The notes below the pieces were generated by a model. The model was not told where the DNA came from and made no database searches. It was given only the letters and a program-made list of their open reading frames with translations. A stretch of 64,000 bases of DNA, from positions 41,814,401-41,878,400 of the forward strand of contig CM049317.1 of NCBI GenBank assembly GCA_026874595.1, written 5' to 3'. The translations under genes were made by a program, and so were the position numbers. Shown here one piece after another: positions 12,474 to 23,653 of the stretch; position 1 is the first letter of the stretch; the number at the start of each line of letters is the position of its first letter. Source of the stretch: Sipunculus nudus (lineage: Eukaryota; Annelida; Sipuncula; Golfingiida; Sipunculidae).

Positions 12474-13438
12474 TCCCTCAGCTCATAGGTTGATGGGCCA
12501 TAGTCGTCACCCAAGCTGTCCGTCTGTCCGTCCGTCTGTCTGTCCTTCCGGCGTCCGTCCGTCCCGCGTCTGTTAACTATTACCTTGTGAGCGGGATATC
12601 TCTAAAAGGATCCACCGTTGAAATTTTATTTCATCAGTGAAGATGTATATGGAAAAAATCTCGGTCAGGTTCGAAGATGGGTGACCTTGACCCATTTTTC
12701 TACACTTTAGAGTTGATTATAGAAAAACACTCAGAAGCTTATATCTCAGGAACCATTGTGTGGATTTTTTTTTCAAAAACCTACTATGATCATTGGGACT
12801 GATGGTCTGTACGTGCTGCACAATTTTTGTGGCACCACCTGCAATTTCTGATTTTTTATCGTATTTTTCAATTTTGGCCTTGTGAGCGGGATATCTCTAA
12901 AAGGATTCACCTTTGGAATTTTATTTCATCAGTGAAGATGTATAATGACTAAATCTCGGTCAAGTGCAAGGATGGGTGACCTTGACCTATTTTTCTTTGT
13001 TTTTGAGCTGATTATACAAAAACACTCAGAAGCTTATATCTCAGGAACCATTGTGTTGATTTTCACAAAACTTACTATGATCATTTGAAATGATGGTCTG
13101 TGCGTGCTGCACAATTTTGGTGGCACCACCTACAATTTCTGATTTTTTAATGAATTTTTATCGGATTTTTCAATTTTGGCCTTTTGTGCAGGGTATCTCC
13201 AAAGGTATTCAACACAGGAACTTCATTTCTTCAGTGCTATTGCATGATATTTACAAAATCTTGGTCAAGTTCAAAGATGAGTGATCTTGACCTACTTTTC
13301 AAGGTCACAGAGCTTAGTATAGAAAAAAAACTTAGGAGCTTATTTCTCAGGAAGCATTTGGTGGATTGTTATGAAACATGGTACATACCTCTCCAATTTA
13401 AATTTATAACTAATTATCAGCTTTTGCTAATATTCTAG
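12474..13438 (+). mobile_element. Inner Helitron-like element, A^TC...CTAG^T
   Basis: A 965-bp insertion interrupts the 180-bp repeats: host sequence stops after A at 12473 and resumes with T at 13439 (tttcgcaatgc). The insertion starts with TC (12474-12475) and ends with CTAG (13435-13438), which fits the Helitron rule of insertion between A and T without target-site duplication. A weak hairpin (agc-tttt-gct) lies just upstream of CTAG. Inside are about three units of roughly 300 bp, each with gagcgggatatctctaaaag or a variant and cactcagaagcttatatctc. A tccgtctg-type microsatellite lies at 12520-12560. It is non-coding. Confidence 0.65.
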
Positions 13439-13790
13439 TTTCGCAATGCAGTGCTTACAGATACTGGCCTAATGTTTGGTCTGATGGTGCATAATGACCA
13501 CTTACAGATCGAGTTCGCGTTTCGTCCCAGTTGACCTATTTTTGAGCATATGACAGATCCTGAACATTGAAAATTTTATGAAAGACAGAATTTTTTTATG
13601 AAAAATGCACATGTAGGGACTTTTTTCACAATGCATGCAGATACTGGCCTGATTTTTGGTGTGTTGCTTGATAATGACCCGTTACAGATCGAGTTTGCAT
13701 TTTGCCCTTATTGACCTACTTTTGACCAAACGACACGTCCTGAACTTAAAAATTTTACAAAATTTAACAAATGTTTCTAATTTGCCCCAG
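13439..13790. repeat. Continuation of the 180-bp tandem repeat
   Basis: Two diverged units (cagatactggcctaatgttt ... ttacagatcgagttcgcgtt and cagatactggcctgattttt ... ttacagatcgagtttgcatt) continue the array that starts at 11560, on the far side of the inner insertion. Confidence 0.85.
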
Positions 13791-13823
13791 GCGGGGGCAT
13801 TCGTGTCGTTCCGACACATCTAG

Positions 13824-14116
13824 TTCTTAACATATAATTCAGAACCTCTGAAATCAGACATTCTTCTGAACCAATTATCCCTTTGATCCACATTATTCTT
13901 TGTGTCCTTATATATATAATGGATTCAACATCTGGTACTTTAGGTCCACCTTCATCATATTCCCCAATGATTGTTGTATATTTAACTTTAGGTTTTTCGG
14001 CTCTCCAGATTAAGTCACTGAGCAGTCTTTTTATTGTTTCCATTGTTGATTTAGGAGGTAGCATCGTATTCGTAATATATAATACTTTTGTATCTAACGA
14101 CCTGTACTCTACCATA
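13824..14116 (-). pseudogene. L1/Tx1-like LINE no. 2, ORF2 post-RT segment
   Basis: On the minus strand the frame reads SLDTKVLYITNTMLPPKSTM, then TIKRLLSDLIWRAEKPKVKY, GEYDEGGPKVPDVESI and QRIMWIKGI. This is the region that follows the RT palm in L1/Tx1 ORF2 proteins (compare LSQLTYALQILP and ALKIGWIKRF in the LINE at 4490-7150). It stops at the Helitron-like 3' end (13823) and resumes at about 11494. Upstream, towards higher coordinates, it dissolves into the 63-bp minisatellite, so the RT and endonuclease are missing. Confidence 0.85.
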
Positions 14117-16268
14117 TATTGTTAGACTTCTACCTTACCATATATCTTTAATGTAGTTAACGACCTGTACTCTGCCATATATTGTCAGACTTCTACCTTA
14201 CCATATATCTTTAATGTAGTTAACGACCTGTACTCTGCCATATATTGTCAGACTTCTACCTTACCATATATCTTTAATGTAGTTAACGACCTGTACTCTA
14301 CCATATATTGTCAGACTTCTACCTTACCATTTATCTTTAATGTAGTTAACGACCTGTACTCTACCATATATTGTCAGCCTTCTACCTTACCATTTATCTT
14401 TAATGTAGTTAACGACCTGTACTCTACCATATCTTGTCAGACTTCTACCTTACCATTTATCTTCAATGTAGTTTACGACCTGTACTCTACCATATATTGT
14501 CAGACGTCTACCTTACCATATATCTTTAATGTAGTTAACGACCTGTACTCTACCATATATTGTCAGACTTCTACCTTACCATATATCTTTAATGTAGTTA
14601 ACGACCTGTACTCTACCATATATTGTCAGACTTCTACCTTACCATATATCTTTAATGTAGTTAACGACCTGTACTCTACCATATATTGTCAGACTTCTAC
14701 CTTACCATTTATCTTTAATGTAGTTAACGACCTGTACTCTGCCATATATTGTCAGACTTCTACCTTACCATATATCTTTAATGTAGTTAACGACCTGTAC
14801 TCTATCATATATTGTCAGACTTCTACCTTACCATATATCTTTAATGTAGTTAACGACCTGTAATCTACCATATATTGTCAGACTGCTACCTTACCATATA
14901 TCTTTAATGTAGTTAACGACCTGTACTCCACCATATATTGTCAGACTGCTACCTTACCATATATCTTTTATGTAGTTAACGACCTGTACTCCACCATATA
15001 TTGTCAGACTTCTACCTTACCATATATCTTTAATGTAGTTAACGACCTGTGCTCCACCATATATTGTCAGACTTCTACCTTACCATATATCTTAAATGTA
15101 GTTAACGACCTGTACTCCACCATATATTGTCAGACTTCTACCTTACCATATATCTTAAATGTAGTTAACGACCTGTACTCCACCATATATTGTCAGACTT
15201 CTACCTTACCATATATCTTTAATGTAGTTAACGACCTGTAATCTACCATATATTGTCAGACTTCTACCTTACCATTTATCTTTAATGTAGTTAACGACCT
15301 GTAATCTACCATATATTGTCAGACTTCTACCTTACCATATATCTTTAATGTAGTTAACGACCTGTACTCTGCCATATATTGTCAGACTTCTACCTTACCA
15401 TTTATCTTTAATGTAGTTAACGACCTGTACTCTGCCATATATTGTCAGACTTCTACCTTACCATATATCTTTAATGTAGTTAACGATCTGTACTCTGCCA
15501 TATATTGTCAGACTTCTACCTTACCATATATCTTTAATGTAGTTAACGACCTGTACTCTGCCATATATTGTCAGACTTCTACCTTACTATATATCTTTAA
15601 TGTAGTTAACGACCTGTACTCTGCCATATATTGTCAGACTTCTACCTTACCATATATCTTTAATGTAGTTAACGATCTGTACTCTACCATATATTGTCAG
15701 ACTTCTACCTTACCATATATCTTTAATGTAGTTAACGACCTGTACTCTGCCATATATTGTCAGACTTCTACCTTACCATTTATCTTTAATGTAGTTAACG
15801 ACCTTTACTCTGTCATATATTGTCAGACTTCTACCTTACTATATATCTTTAATGTAGTTAACGACCTGTACTCTGCCATATATTGTCAGACTTCTACCTT
15901 ACCATTTATCTTTAATGTAGTTAACGACCTGTACTCTGCCATATATTGTCAGACTTCTACCTTACCATTTATCTTTAATGTAGTTAACGACCTGTACTCT
16001 GCCATATATTGTCAGACTTCTACCTTACCATTTATCTTTAATGTAGTTAACGACCTGTACTCTACCATATATTGTCAGACTTCTACCTTACCATATATCT
16101 TTAATGCAGTTAACGACCTGTAATCTACCATATATTGTCAGACTTCTACCTTACCATTTATCTTTAATGTAGTTAACGACCTGTACTCCACCATATATTG
16201 ACAGACTTCTACCTTACCATATATCTTTAATGTAGTTAACGAACTGTACTCTACCATATATTGTCAGT
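14096..16268. repeat. 63-bp minisatellite, about 34 copies
   Basis: The unit is 63 bp (parts taacgacctgtactctacca and cttctaccttaccatatat). Divergence is low, mostly single-base changes. On the minus strand one unit contains ata-tat-ggt-aga-gta-cag-gtc (IYGRVQV) and, half a unit away, ata-tat-ggt-aag-gta-gaa-gtc (IYGKVEV), so it is internally dimeric. IYGRVQV is the motif expected immediately before SL..KVLYI in L1/Tx1 ORF2, which is exactly the sequence that borders the array at 14100. The array appears to have expanded from LINE coding sequence. Confidence 0.95.
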
Positions 16269-16269
16269 A

Positions 16270-17092
16270 TAATGAAAATCATGACAAATATATTCCGAGT
16301 ACCTTTATTGTTGGCTTGGTCATGTCTATCCACAAAACAAGCAGGCTCTGTATCGTCAGTCAGTGTCATTATTTCATTAAAGACAACATCATAAAATTCA
16401 ACCTTTATCCCCCTCCTCTATGCCAAAAATGCGAATATTGGAGTTTCTAGTGATCTATTCATTTTCTGTTTTACTTCTTTTGGCTTCATTGGAGTTTCTG
16501 GTGATCTATTCATTTTCTGTTTTACTTCTTTTGGCTTCATTGGAGTTTCTAGTGATCTATTCATTTTCTATTTTACTTCTTTTGGCTTCATTGGAGTTTC
16601 TAGTGATCTATTCATTTTCTATTTTACTTCTTTTGGCTTCATTGGAGTTTCTAGTGATCTATTCATTTTCTATTTTACTTCTTTTGGCTTCTTTGGCTTC
16701 AGTATAGACTTTGTAGTTTCCTCCATCAGATCAGAAACCATATCTGTTAATTTATGTAATTCACTTTTCATTCCTTCCTTCTCCATTTCCAGTGTCAATA
16801 CTTTACTTTCTAGCTGTTGTACAGTATTTTCAAACTTTTCGGTAATTTGTCTAACTATTTTAATTTCAAGGTCATTTAGCATTTCTTTTAGCATTTCCTT
16901 TGTTAGAGCCATTTCTTCAAAATAAAGAGTTTCTTTTTCTTGTGAAGGTAGGAATCTCTGTACTGTACAAGGTGTATCAGGGGAAGAACTTGATACCTGT
17001 GATCTGTCTCTCGCTTTCTCCATACATATAAACAAACATAAACATGAGCAGCTATAAGGAGTCCTTTTTCTATTTCTTTTACTGCCAAGCAA
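16270..17092 (-). pseudogene. L1/Tx1-like LINE ORF1p-like fragment
   Basis: On the minus strand the frame at 16670-17092 encodes a charged protein with a likely start at MEKARDRSQV (17018). A heptad-like coiled coil follows (MLKEMLNDLEIKIVRQITEK, then FENTVQQLESKVLTLEMEKE). A lysine-rich KPKKPKEVK then leads into a 17-residue repeat (51 bp). Beyond the repeat, near 16415-16436, is NIRIFGIEEG, a match to the start of the RRM-like domain of L1 ORF1 proteins. Coiled coil followed by RRM is the ORF1p layout and supports nucleic-acid binding in the intact ancestor. In-frame TAG codons in three repeat units and a frameshift after EEG show it is dead. It probably belongs to the same LINE as 13824-14116. 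Confidence 0.75.
16438..16691. repeat. 51-bp minisatellite, five copies, inside ORF1
   Basis: Five units of 51 bp (ttggagtttctagtgatcta + ttcattttct + gttttacttc/attttacttc + ttttggcttca). On the minus strand each is 17 codons, reading MKPKEVKQKMNRSLETP. The two left units keep CAG (Q); the three right units have TAG there. The period is a multiple of 3, so the ORF1 frame is preserved through the array, unlike the other satellites. The plus-strand hydrophobic frame (LEFLVIYSFSVLLLLAS repeated) is an antisense shadow. Confidence 0.93.
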
Positions 17093-17502
17093 TGTTTACA
17101 AAGTTCAACAGTTCATGGGTCCCTTTGTAGTTCACACAATTGACCTGTTTTTTTTCGGGAGGGAGTGGGGGGGGGGGGGGTCTGCATGGTGCTGCATGGT
17201 CTACTGACCACAGTCAAAAGGGGCTCTGGCAAGGTAGCTTTGAGTGTAATTATGTAATACCATGTGTCGGGTCACTGATTGGAATAAAATATGACAAGGT
17301 AACAATTGTTTTTAGAAGCAAAATAAGAAGAATTATTTCCCTTTCAGAAGAACTTCTACAATGTTCACATCCTATGTTCATTTATAAAACTCCGTGCAAT
17401 TTTCCAGTTAACTTCAAAATAAGGAAGAATGTGAGAGGTCTGTATGTGTGTCAACACCTTTCCTGTGCACCAGATGACCCCTGTATAAAATGCAATCATC
17501 TC
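17093..17502. other. Non-genic interval with a poly-G tract
   Basis: Contains a G-rich run at 17159-17180 and otherwise unremarkable sequence between the LINE ORF1 fragment and the mariner-type remnant. The frame that continues from here into the mariner remnant is fortuitous. Confidence 0.4.
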
Positions 17503-18120
17503 GCCTCTATCTTGAGACTTCCAGTTTTAAAAAAAGTAATGATTTCAGTTAGAGTCAGCGGCAGGAAAGACAAACAATGAACATTCATTTCATTGACACT
17601 TAAAAAGCGAGAGTTAATAGTGAGAACTACATGAAATTCTTGGATGATAATCTGCTCCGGGACTGTAGGAGAATTTATCCAAGAAATTATTTTTTTTCAA
17701 CAAGAGGAATCCCCTTCCATTCTAGTTTAGTAACATAGGACTCTCTTGAGGAAGTCGCACCGAAATTCATCTAGAAGGATCGGTGGCCTGCTCAAAGCCC
17801 TGATTGTAATCCGATGGATTATGACATTTAGGATTTACTAAAGGAAAAGGTTTACAGGGGAATGAGGGAACAATTAAAAAAGGAGTTTAAAGTCAGGAAA
17901 TTTATTAGACGAAATCCGGAAAAGGACGTCTGCTCTAAATTAAAAAAGTCTGCCTTTAGTTGTAGAGGTAATATAGAGGTCTATATTGAACACAGTCAGG
18001 TGTTCTCTGATACATGCATTATATTTTATTCGTGTGCTAAATTGAATTCGGGGATACTTGCAAATTTTAAAAAGCTTTTAGTAAATATTTATATATGTTA
18101 CACCATGTGAAATTTCAATG
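17503..18120 (+). pseudogene. Degenerate mariner-type transposase, copy 1 (C-terminal part)
   Basis: Parallel to the longer copy at 28560-29650. Readable pieces in shifting frames include KVMISVRVSG (about 17531), ENYMKFLDDNLL (17620-17655), and DRWPAQSPDCNPMDYD (17778-17825) followed by LLKEKVYRGM. PxSPDxNPMDY is the conserved block around the last catalytic Asp of IS630/Tc1/mariner transposases that integrate by DDE/D chemistry. Numerous stops and indels inactivate it. The similarity to copy 2 continues without a break into the 29-bp satellite. Confidence 0.75.
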
Positions 18121-18262
18121 TAATTAGTACAATAAACATCGAGATATTATCGGTCAAAATGTGAGAGTTGGGGGACCCCCTATATATTATGTTTGGGTAC
18201 ACAGTTTCATAATAGGAAGAGTTAAAACAGAATGATAAGGTTTGGGGAGACAAGTCGATCTG

Positions 18263-20760
18263 CTCGCTGGATGCGGAGACAGGTTTGTGTGCTCGCTGGA
18301 TGCGGAGACAGGTTTGTGTGCTCGCTGGATGCGGAGACAGGTTTGTGTGCTCGCTGGATGCGGAGACAGGTTTGTGTGCTCGCTGGATGCGAAAACAGGT
18401 TTGTGTGTTCGCTGGATGCGGAGACAGGTTTGTGTGCTCGTTGGATGCGGAGACAGGTTTGTGTGCTCACTAAATATGGAGACAGGTTTGTGTGCTCGCT
18501 GGATGCGGAGACAGGTTTGTGTGCTCGCTGGATGCGGAGACAGGTTTGTGTGCTCGCTGGATGCGGAGACACGTTGGTCTGCTCGCTGGGTGCGGAGACA
18601 GGTTTGTGTGCTCGCTGGATGCGGAGACAGGTTTCTGTGCTCGCTGGATGCGGAGACAGGTTTGTGTGCTCGCTGGATGCGGAGAAAGCTTTGTGTGCTC
18701 GCTGGATGCGGAGACAGGTTTGTGTGCTCGCTGGATGCGGAGACAGGTTTGTGTGCTCGCTGGATGCTTAGACAGGTTTGTGTGCTCGCTGGATGCGGAG
18801 AAAGGTTTGTGTGCTCGATGGATGCGGAGACAAGTTTGTGTGCTCGCTGGATGCGGAGACAGGTTTGTGTGCTCGCTGGATTCGGAGACACGTTTGTGTG
18901 CTCCCTGGATGCGGAGACACGTTTGTGTGCTCGCTGGATGCGAAGACAGGTTTGTGTGCTCGCTGGATTCGGAGACACGTTTGTGTGCTCCCTGGATGCG
19001 GAGACACGTTGGTCTGCTCGCTGGATACGGAGACAGGTTTGTGTGCTCGCTGGATGCTGAGACAGGTTTGTGTGCTCGCTGGATGCGGAGACAGGTTTGT
19101 GTGCTCGATGGATGCGGAGAGGTTTGTGTGCTCGCTGGATGCGGAGACAGGTTTGTGTGCTCGCTGGATGCGGGGACAGGTTTGTGTGCTCGATGGATGC
19201 GGAGACAGGTTTGTGTGCTCGCTGGATGCGGAGAGAAGTTTGTGTGCTCGCTGGATGCAGAGACAGGTTTGTGTGCTCGATGGATGCGAAGACAGGTTTG
19301 TGTGCTCGCTGGATTCGGAGACACGTTTGTGTGCTCCCTGGATGCGGAGACACGTTGGTCTGCTCGCTGGATACGGAGACAGGTTTGTGTGCTCGCTGGA
19401 TGCTGAGACAGGTTTGTCTGCTCGCTGGATGCGGAGACAGGTTTGTGTGCTCGATGGATGCGGAGACAGGTTTGTGTGCTCGCTGGATGCTGAGACAGGT
19501 TTGTGTGCTCGCTGGATGCGAAGACAGGTTTGTGTGCTCGATGGATGCGGAGACAAGTTTGTGTGCTCGCTGGATGCGGAGACAGGTTTGTGTGCTCGCT
19601 GGATGCGGAGACAGGTTTGTGTGCTCGCTGGATGCGGAGACAGGTTTGTGTGCTCGCTGGATGCAGAGAGAGGTTTGTGTGCTCGCTGGATGCGGAGACA
19701 GGTTTGTGTGCTCGCTGGATGCGGAGACAGGTTTGTGTGCTCGCTGGATTCGGAGACACGTGTGTGTGCTCCCTGGATGCGGAGACACGTTGTTCTGTTC
19801 GCTGGATACGGAGACAGGTTTGTGTGCTCGCTGGATGCGGAGACAGGTTTGTGTGCTCGATGGATGCGGAGACAGGTTTGTGTGCTCGCTGGATGCGGAG
19901 ACAGGTTTGTGTGCTCGCTGGATGCGGAAACAGGTTTGTGTGCCCGCTGGATGCAGAGACAGGTTTGTGTGCTCGCTAAATATGGAGAGGTTTGTGTGCT
20001 CGCTAGATGCGGAGACAGGTTTGTGTGCTCGCTGGATGCGGAGACAGGTTTGTGTGCTCGCTGGATGCGAAAACAGGTTTGTGTGCTCGCTGGATGCGGA
20101 GACAGGTTTGTGTGCTCGCTGGATGCGGAGACAGGTTTGTGTGCTCGCTGGATGCGGAGACAGGTTTGTGTGCTCGCTGGATGCGGAGACACGTTGGTCT
20201 GCTCGCTGGATGCGGAGACAGGTTTGTGTGCTCGCTGGATGCTGAGACAGGTTAGTGTGCTCGCTGGATGCGGAGACAGGTTTGTGTGCTCGCTGGATGC
20301 GGAGAAAGGTTTGTGTGCTCGCTGGATGCGGAGACAGGTTTGTGTGCTCGCTTGATGCGAAGACAGTTTTGTGTGCTCGCTGGATGCGGAGACAGGTTTG
20401 TGTGCTCGATGGATGCGGAGACAGGTGTGTGTGCTCGCTGGATGCGGAGACAGGTTTGTGTGCTCGCTGGATGCTGAGACAGGTTTGTGTGCTCGCTGGA
20501 TGCGGAGAAAGGTTTGTGTGCTCGATGGATGCGGAGACAAGTTTGTGTGCTCGCTGGATGCGGAGACAGGTTTTTGTGCTCGCTGGATTCGGAGACACGT
20601 TTGTGTGCTCCCTGGATGCGGAGACACGTTTGTGTGCTCGCTGGATGCGAAGACAGGTTTGTGTGCTCGCTGGATGCGGAGACAGGTTTGTGTGCTCGCT
20701 GGATGCGGAGACAGGATTGTGTGCTCGCTGGATGCGGAGACAGGTTTGCGTGCTCGCTGG
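18263..20760. repeat. 29-bp satellite array 1, about 86 copies
   Basis: The unit is 29 bp (ctcgctggatgcggagacag + gtttgtgtg). No frame of the unit contains a stop on either strand except through variants, and 29 is not a multiple of 3. Open frames therefore run long in several phases: up to 890 codons on the minus strand (18187-20859) and 525 on the plus strand. Three units make 29 codons, giving peptide periodicity such as CLRIQRAHKPVSASSEHTNL. Variant units (ttcggagacacg, ccctggatgcgg, acgttggtctg, atacgg) recur as an ordered block near 18966, 19313 and 19748, spaced 12 and 15 units. Higher-order duplication is therefore present. The long frames are not scored as genes. Confidence 0.95.
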
Positions 20761-20870
20761 AATATCGGGAGATGATTTACTGAATGACAAGTGTTCCCAG
20801 GGGATAATTTCCAACTGTCCGTGTACTAGCAAGTAATCAGTCAGCTGACCAGCTGACAATCACGTGACAA

Positions 20871-22211
<1,341 letters not shown>

Positions 22212-22575
22212 CGGCTTCTGTGGCTCAGAGGTAGAGCTAAGGACTCAAAGCCGGGAGATCGCGAGTTCGAATCTCAGCCGTGGCGGTGAGATTTTTCACG
22301 GTCGGCCCCCAACCCAGGGTGAGCGCTCTGCAGGCTCAATGAGGAGACTGTGCCCATCAGTGGTGTTTCACTCACAAACGAGTGCGCCTTTCGGAGGTTC
22401 CTCGGTGTTATGACCCAGTAATGGGGATGATACACACCCAGGGCCCGCAGAAGTGGTATACCGAACCTGGTTGACACCAGTATGAATCGGATAAAAGCCC
22501 CTGTCACGTGGTCCGAAACAAGAATTGAACTCTGCAGATGGACTAACATTAGTTAAGCAAAGCAATAAAAAATGG
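22212..22575 (+). mobile_element. tRNA-derived SINE
   Basis: The 5' part has RNA polymerase III promoter boxes spaced as in a tRNA: box A-like tggctcagaggtag (22220-22233) and box B gcgagttcgaatc (about 22260-22272). The predicted T stem has mismatches and there is no proper acceptor closure, so this is a SINE head and not a tRNA gene. A non-tRNA body of about 270 bp follows (ggtgttatgacccagtaatg, ctgtcacgtggtccgaaaca). It ends near caaagcaataaaaa, an A-rich tail suitable for LINE-mediated retrotransposition. The 90-codon frames on either strand are incidental. Confidence 0.75.
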
Positions 22576-22776
22576 GGGCGGTTACCTTCACCAAAAATAA
22601 ATCTTAAAAAAAAGACACCATTGAAAAAGGCAAACGAATAATTCATTATTGGATATTATTCTCGAACTACACTGTTAAATTTTAAGATATTACTCAACAG
22701 CGTGTATATCTTGAATTATTGCATGGCAGCTTAAATTATACTTTCCATGTGTGCAGTTGCTTTATTAAGCCCAAAA

Positions 22777-23250
22777 CACACTAACGCGCACGCCAAGTGT
22801 GCGTCAAGCGCCAAGCATGCGCAACGCGTGCAGCTCGCGACAAATTCAAAACACACTTACGCGGCTACAACGCGCACGACACGCGTCAGTTTGGATGGTC
22901 TTAACCAAGCACCTATTGCATTTTTGTTATCTTTGTAAAAATAGTAATTTTGGTTTAATTGTATACAAATATGTATCTGTTTTTGACCAAACATGTTCTA
23001 AATAAGACCGAACTCAGTCACTTTTCATAACGATATTTATACATTTATGTTGCTGTGTTGCACGTTTTCTATCCAGATACAAATCAATAATTATAGTTCA
23101 ATGAATTATAACAAATGTTTTACCCGCAGTTTAATATACAATGCGAGTGTTGGGGAGGGAAACCCTATCTTAAGTTATCTCATGACCAGAAATCCCCACG
23201 CGGCAAGCGCACGTCACGCTTGACGCGCGTAACACACGCGTTAGTCTGTC
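22777..23250. mobile_element. Possible MITE with ACGCG-rich subterminal repeats
   Basis: Begins ACTAACGCG (about 22779) and ends CGCGTTAGT (about 23239-23247), which are inverted. Both flanks are packed with CG-containing motifs (gcgtcaagcgcc, cacgcttgacgcgcg, acacgcgtcag) in a CpG-poor region, with further copies to 23325. The interior is AT-rich and non-coding. Terminal inverted repeats with subterminal repeats are typical of hAT-like non-autonomous elements, but no target-site duplication was confirmed. Confidence 0.45.
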
Positions 23251-23585
23251 TTGTCATTGATAAATAGAGTAGAGCGACTTTTTCCAGATCTGACGCTTGA
23301 CGCGTAACACTTGACGCGCGCCTATAACTTACTTTTACTTCTTTTATGTATAAAATGCTGCATTATAAAATGGATTTCTTTCGTGTGCATATTTATGCAT
23401 TATCATTTACGTAGTTATTTGGTAATTTATACATTTGTAATCGATAATACATCTTCCACAATACGATGTGTTGGTATTAAACATATACTAGTTTCTTGTA
23501 CTGTTTTCCATTTTGTACAGTTTATGTTTAAGATAGCGGGAAGGACAAATTATTAAAACAGATTCCCCATTGAGAATTTCAGCTG

Positions 23586-23587
<2 letters not shown>

Positions 23588-23645
<58 letters not shown>

Positions 23646-23653
23646 ATATATAT
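23588..23653. repeat. (TA)n microsatellite
   Basis: About 55-65 bases of TA dinucleotides, then a short imperfect extension. Confidence 0.97.

Larger units (their letters stand above)
11495..13823 (+). mobile_element. Helitron-like non-autonomous element inside a LINE
   Basis: This insertion separates two parts of one LINE reading frame (13824-14116 and 10880-11494, minus strand). Its right end has the features expected of a Helitron 3' terminus: a hairpin GTGTCG-TTC-CGACAC (13803-13817), two bases, then CTAG (13820-13823) abutting a host T. The left end is less clear; a small inverted repeat ggccac/gtggcc lies at about 11491-11505 and no 5' TC was identified. The interior carries about 180-bp tandem repeats and a second insertion (12474-13438). 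Bivalve non-autonomous elements with internal tandem repeats are known, and this may be one of them. Confidence 0.6.
17503..20870 (+). mobile_element. Composite unit A: transposase debris plus 29-bp satellite
   Basis: Aligns by eye with 29094-31343 over its full structure. Shared parts are the transposase remnant, a spacer with gggggaccccctatatat and ggtttggggagacaagtcga, the 29-bp array, and a right flank with ctcgctggaatatcgggag and the palindrome gtcagctg-ac-cagctgac followed by aatcacgtgacaa. Similarity ends at about 20870 and 31343. The array lengths differ (about 86 and 46 units), so the array changed size after or during duplication. Confidence 0.85.

Noticed and set aside
16420-16707. 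Hydrophobic membrane protein with repeated LEFLVIYSFSVLLLLAS
   Set aside because: Antisense of the LINE ORF1 linker repeat; the minus strand explains the sequence better.
18263-20760. CRISPR-like array of 29-bp repeats
   Set aside because: Repeats are head to tail without unique spacers, the context is eukaryotic, and no cas genes are present.
18187-20859. Giant repetitive protein (890 codons) as a real gene
   Set aside because: Frame is open only because the 29-bp unit lacks stops; similar frames are open on both strands and in several phases, and there is no independent domain.
22212-22285. Functional tRNA gene
   Set aside because: A and B boxes are present, but the stems contain mismatches and a SINE body with A-rich tail follows.
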